Assembly (NCBI GenBank): GCA_947167215.1
Contig: CAMVHE010000028.1
Coordinates: 1 to 35,492, forward strand
Source of the DNA: an uncultured Clostridia bacterium
Lineage (GTDB): Bacteria; Bacillota; Clostridia; Christensenellales; Aristaeellaceae
Length of the DNA stretch: 35,492 bases
Direction of reading: 5' to 3'
The position numbers and the translations under genes are program-made. Under the pieces are notes generated by a model. That model did no database searches, was not told the origin of the DNA, and saw nothing but the letters and a program-made list of their open reading frames with translations. Below are positions 32,900 to 35,492 of the stretch, piece by piece. Position 1 is the stretch's first letter, and each line of letters opens with the position of its first letter.

Positions 32900-33270
32900 T
32901 CAGCGGTCTTCATCCTCTTCTTCCTCGTCGTCCCAATCTTCATCGTCGTCCTCACCCCAGTCTTCGTCGTCGTCCTCGTCCCAGTCTTCTTCATCCTCGT
33001 CCTGGTCTTCGTCCACCTCGTCCCAGTCTTCTTCATCCTCGTCCTGGTCTTCGTCGTCCTCGTCCCAGTCTTCTTCATCCTCGTTCTGGTCTTCGTCCAC
33101 CTCGTCCCAGTCTTCTTCATCCTCGTTCTGCTCTTCGTCATCCTCGTCCCAGTCTTCGTCGTCGTCCTCTTCCCAGTCTTCTTCGTCTTCCTCGTTCCAG
33201 TCTTCTTCGTCGTCCTCGTCCCAGTCTTCATCGTCCTCGTCGTTCCAGTCTCTATCGTCCTGTTTTTCCA
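32900..33270. repeat. Degenerate tandem repeat, 24- and 42-base units
   Basis: The coding strand for the acidic tail consists of GAT/GAC/GAA/GAG codons with regularly spaced TGG. Units of 24 bases (eight codons) and composites of 42 bases repeat for about 370 bases. Slippage could change copy number in frame, since both unit lengths are multiples of three. Confidence 0.85.
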
Positions 33271-33436
33271 TAACGAATCCGGCTTGTTCTTCTTCGTTTT
33301 CCAGGTGGCTATTCTCTTTCCATAGCTGAACGATACCGCCCGTTCCGTCATAGAAGTATTCTGTGTACGTTGTCTTTAATGCTGTTCCATGCTTCTGCCG
33401 CGTTTTTTTCTCCGGCTCCGTTTCTTTGGTACGCAT
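32900..33436 (-). CDS. Hyperacidic protein with tryptophan-marked Asp/Glu repeats
   Basis: I recognise no family. The 178-residue protein has a basic-polar N-terminus of about 60 residues (MRTKETEPEKKTRQKHG ... YTEYFYDGTGGIVQLW) and a C-terminal 115 residues made almost only of Asp, Glu, Trp and a few Asn/Gln. The unit is eight residues of the form DW(D/N/E)E-DDEE, in places joined to a six-residue Q(N/D)EDEE unit, giving 14-residue composites (42 bases). About ten DW units are present. No signal peptide is seen. The ATG at 33436 has GAAGGGA upstream; an open extension to 33535 lies inside the degV terminator. Terminators flank the gene. It may bind cations, basic proteins or mimic DNA; none of this is shown. 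Confidence 0.75.
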   Translation of the reverse strand: MRTKETEPEKKTRQKHGTALKTTYTEYFYDGTGGIVQLWKENSHLENEEEQAGFVMEKQDDRDWNDEDDEDWDEDDEEDWNEEDEEDWEEDDDEDWDEDDEEQNEDEEDWDEVDEDQNEDEEDWDEDDEDQDEDEEDWDEVDEDQDEDEEDWDEDDDEDWGEDDDEDWDDEEEEDEDR

Positions 33437-33465
33437 AGCAAATGTCCCTTCTTCGTTCAATAAAG

Positions 33466-33509
33466 AAAAAGTGCACTGATACCTACATTCCGGTTTAAGA
33501 TACAGTGCA
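33466..33509 (-). terminator. Terminator after degV
   Basis: On the minus strand TGCACTG (33509-33503) and CAGTGCA (33478-33472) form the stem ends of a hairpin, followed by CTTTTTCTTT. It separates degV from the hyperacidic gene. Confidence 0.65.
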
Positions 33510-33518
33510 TTTATTGTA

Positions 33519-34403
33519 TTATTCCTTACGTTCATCGCCCCAGAAGAACAGCGCTACCGTTCCCGGACCTGTATGGCTCCCAATCGTTGTCCCAATACTG
33601 TTAATCACAACTTTTCCCTTCATATGCGGGAAGGCTTGTTCAACCAGATCAGCAACCTCCCGGGCGTCCTCATAGCATGCAGATTGAGAAATAAAACACT
33701 TTTCGGAATAATCCGCCCCATTCTCTGCATGTTCCTGCATTTTTGCTGCAATTGCACGAATTACCCGCTTCTTCGTACGGATTTTTTCCCTTGGAATCAG
33801 TCTTCCAAGATTATCCATGTTGAGTAAAGGACAGATCCGTAAGATAGTGCCAAACCAACCGGAAGCTCTGGAGATTCTCCCGCCTTTTACATAGAAACTC
33901 AAATCCGTTGAAAAGAACCAGTGATGGACATTCAGCTTATGCTTTTCTGCCCATTGATAGAGATCATCGATATTCATACCTTCGTCTCGAAGATCCGCAA
34001 GTTTATCCATTAAAAGGCCATACCCGGAAGAAGCCCCCAGGGAATCCACAATATAGATTTTCCGCTCTGGGAAACGTTCTTCCAGTGTCTGTTTTGCCAA
34101 CATGGCAGAATTGATCACGCCAGAAATTCCCGAAGAAAGGCAAACGTGAAGAATGTCTTTCCCCTGCTCAAGAAATGGGGTGAAATATGCAACAAATTCA
34201 TCCTCATTCACCTGAGATGTTTTTGTCTCCGCGCCTTCTGCCATATACTGATAAAACTTATCAAACGGGATACTTTTTCCAAGATCATCCGCATACGGCT
34301 TTCCGTTCAAATAAAAGTGAAAACAGATATAGTGTATATCCCTTTTATTGAATTGTTCCTGCGAAAGATCAGCCGTTGAACAACAGCTTAGCACATAATT
34401 CAT
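33519..34403 (-). CDS. DegV family fatty acid-binding protein (FakB-like)
   Basis: The 294-residue cytoplasmic protein matches DegV, which binds a fatty acid and, as FakB, presents it to the kinase FakA for phosphorylation. Family motifs are CSTADLS near residue 8, LSSGISGVINSA near 90, VDSLGASSGYG near 120, FYVKGGRIS near 165 and a C-terminal GTTIGSHTGPGTV. The usual SSGT variant reads SSGI here. No FakA gene lies in the window; kinase and binding genes are often unlinked. GAGGA precedes the ATG. It starts 25 bases after the secreted protein gene and probably shares its transcript. A terminator follows. Confidence 0.92.
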   Translation of the reverse strand: MNYVLSCCSTADLSQEQFNKRDIHYICFHFYLNGKPYADDLGKSIPFDKFYQYMAEGAETKTSQVNEDEFVAYFTPFLEQGKDILHVCLSSGISGVINSAMLAKQTLEERFPERKIYIVDSLGASSGYGLLMDKLADLRDEGMNIDDLYQWAEKHKLNVHHWFFSTDLSFYVKGGRISRASGWFGTILRICPLLNMDNLGRLIPREKIRTKKRVIRAIAAKMQEHAENGADYSEKCFISQSACYEDAREVADLVEQAFPHMKGKVVINSIGTTIGSHTGPGTVALFFWGDERKE

Positions 34404-34428
34404 TTTGCGTCCTCACATTCTACTTGTT

Positions 34429-35115
34429 TTATTTCACTTCGCCTGCAATGAAAAAGGGATACCGATTATATCCGCTGTCATAGATTCCACTGCAGATACC
34501 GTAAAATGTTACATAGTCATTTTCCTGTACACGAACGGTAGAAGAACTCTTATGAAAAGAGACATACCATAATTTAGAACCCCTTGTCCCTTCCCGGAGC
34601 ATGTACTCACCATATTCTTTTTCATTTTTTACAACCTGGATGACATTTCCAGCAATAATGCCATACATTGTATCATATTGCGCGGGGGCTCGGATAACAT
34701 CGTTATAGTACAGGCGAGTCAGTTGTCCCGATGCTCTTCGTTTCATCAATTCTTCCAGAAAAGTCGGTGTCCGGGAAGCAGTTTTTGTTTCTTCCTCCGG
34801 TGTTTCTTCCTCTGCCATGCGAGAAGGCTGTCTCGAACCAATTTCTGCATTGAGTTGCTCAATGGCATTCAGAATTTCTTCGTCCGTCCCCAGTTTCCAG
34901 CGGTTCGTCAGAATGGGAATCGTTTCTGATTCCTCATCGGATAAATCAGCAACTGCTCTGCCAATCAGCCAGGTACTTAAATGGTCCCGAACTTCAATCA
35001 TCCTATCCAGCGGAGCATTCCACCAGCCCAGCTCGAGAATGTCTGTTTGAGACAAAGCCCCCAAAGGTGGTAGCAATAAAACCAACATGATAAACCCTGC
35101 TAACTCTTTCTTCAT
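34429..35115 (-). CDS. Secreted protein with C-terminal OB-fold-like domain, unknown function
   Basis: I cannot name a family with confidence. The 228-residue protein has a signal peptide (MKKELAGFIMLVLLLPPLGALSQ) without lipobox cysteine. A helical, charged middle part (about 25-130) contains the motif GTDEEILNAIEQLNAEIG and a Glu/Thr-rich linker. The last 85 residues (YDTMYGIIAGNVIQVV ... YVSFHKSSSTVRVQENDYVTFYGICSGIYDS ... FFIAGEVK) resemble an OB-fold of the tRNA_anti-like type seen in exported Firmicute proteins. AAAGGGGGT precedes the ATG. degV follows 25 bases later on the same strand. The role at the cell surface is unknown. Confidence 0.7.
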   Translation of the reverse strand: MKKELAGFIMLVLLLPPLGALSQTDILELGWWNAPLDRMIEVRDHLSTWLIGRAVADLSDEESETIPILTNRWKLGTDEEILNAIEQLNAEIGSRQPSRMAEEETPEEETKTASRTPTFLEELMKRRASGQLTRLYYNDVIRAPAQYDTMYGIIAGNVIQVVKNEKEYGEYMLREGTRGSKLWYVSFHKSSSTVRVQENDYVTFYGICSGIYDSGYNRYPFFIAGEVK

Positions 35116-35492
35116 GTTGTATACCCCCTTTAAGTTATTCGATAAGATTTTACCATATTTGATCTATAAAAATCTACTTGAATCGTCAATTTCCGATAAT
35201 TGATTTTTCATATACAGATTTCTAAAACCCTTTTCAGATATATCCTGCTTGCGTTCTGATATGCTCATACAATTATTTTTTCATAATAGATTACAGGTAT
35301 TCATTGAGCACATTTCCTGTTTTTCTAAGCTGTACCGTTCTTCTTGTCCTTATCAGAAATGCCTCAATCCGTAAATGTGAAAACTCAAAAATAAAATTGG
35401 CTTCGGTCCTGAGTTTCCATTTTCCTCATCCTGCTCGGAAGAATCAGTAGCCGCGCCCGTGTGAATGCGTTGTCCATCCTATTGGGATAACT
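35116..35492. other. Window end, no recognised gene
   Basis: The stretch is AT-rich upstream of the secreted protein gene. It should hold that gene's promoter, but I see only weak hexamers (TAAAAT near 35149-35154 on the minus strand without a good -35). No open frame of note reaches the window end. Confidence 0.4.

Noticed and set aside
32900..33270. Possible CRISPR array because of regular repeats
   Set aside because: Units are degenerate, there are no unique spacers, and the period follows a coding unit of eight or fourteen codons.
32892..33329. Plus-strand frame of almost pure serine and glutamine
   Set aside because: It is the antisense reading of the Asp/Glu repeats. It has no ribosome binding site, and the minus-strand acidic frame has start signals and terminators in the right orientation.
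32890..33351. Minus-strand Arg/Thr/Lys-rich frame
   Set aside because: It is another frame of the same repeat with no ribosome binding site; the Asp/Glu frame is the better supported one.

Overview
The window looks like a chromosomal segment of a Firmicute, most likely a gut- or rumen-type member of the Clostridia. The reasons are strong AGGAGG-type ribosome binding sites, sigma-A promoters of the TTGACA-17-TATAAT type, a small HU protein, a YwaC/RelQ-like small alarmone synthetase, a DegV protein and an LplABC-type sugar importer without its own ATPase. Base composition is moderate. I found no rRNA, tRNA, insertion sequence, phage gene or CRISPR array. The genus cannot be fixed from the sequence alone.

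Layout. (1) 1-2425, minus strand: a tightly overlapping operon of class II fumarase, small (p)ppGpp synthetase and an OmpR-type response regulator cut by the window edge. (2) 2707-3972: a macro-domain protein with a C-terminal helical domain. (3) 4347-9302, plus strand: a complete branched-chain amino acid type ABC importer livJHMGF with promoter, intercistronic hairpin and terminator. (4) 9375-14125: a small Cys4 protein, an orphan CARF plus PD-(D/E)xK nuclease of the Card1/DUF1887 type, a 1.1 kb stretch with no recognisable gene, and a divergent NYN-domain RNase-like protein with a LOTUS-like segment. (5) 14451-19015, minus strand: a DUF362/DJ-1 operon with a long structured leader, then HU followed by a multi-zinc-ribbon protein and a PAP2 phosphatase. 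(6) 19300-19866: a membrane-anchored single Cna-B-like protein.

(7) 20124-32718 is the metabolic core. A leftward operon (GH2, metallo-beta-lactamase-fold hydrolase, GH39 beta-xylosidase, GH67 alpha-glucuronidase) is divergent from a rightward operon for an aldouronate-type importer (two permeases and a binding protein), followed by a CE12-type acetylesterase. No enzyme here carries a signal peptide. This implies import of acetylated (methyl)glucurono-xylo-oligosaccharides and their breakdown in the cytoplasm. A perfect 12-bp palindrome with a central CG overlaps the -10 box of the GH operon and is a likely repressor site; no repressor gene lies in the window.

(8) 32765-35115, minus strand: a secreted OB-fold-like protein, a DegV lipid-binding protein, and a hyperacidic protein built of tryptophan-marked Asp/Glu repeats, bracketed by terminators.

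Items most worth follow-up are the orphan CARF nuclease, the hyperacidic repeat protein, the fumarase/alarmone synthetase/response regulator coupling, two binding proteins that lack a lipobox cysteine, and the compact glucuronoxylan locus with an embedded MBL hydrolase.
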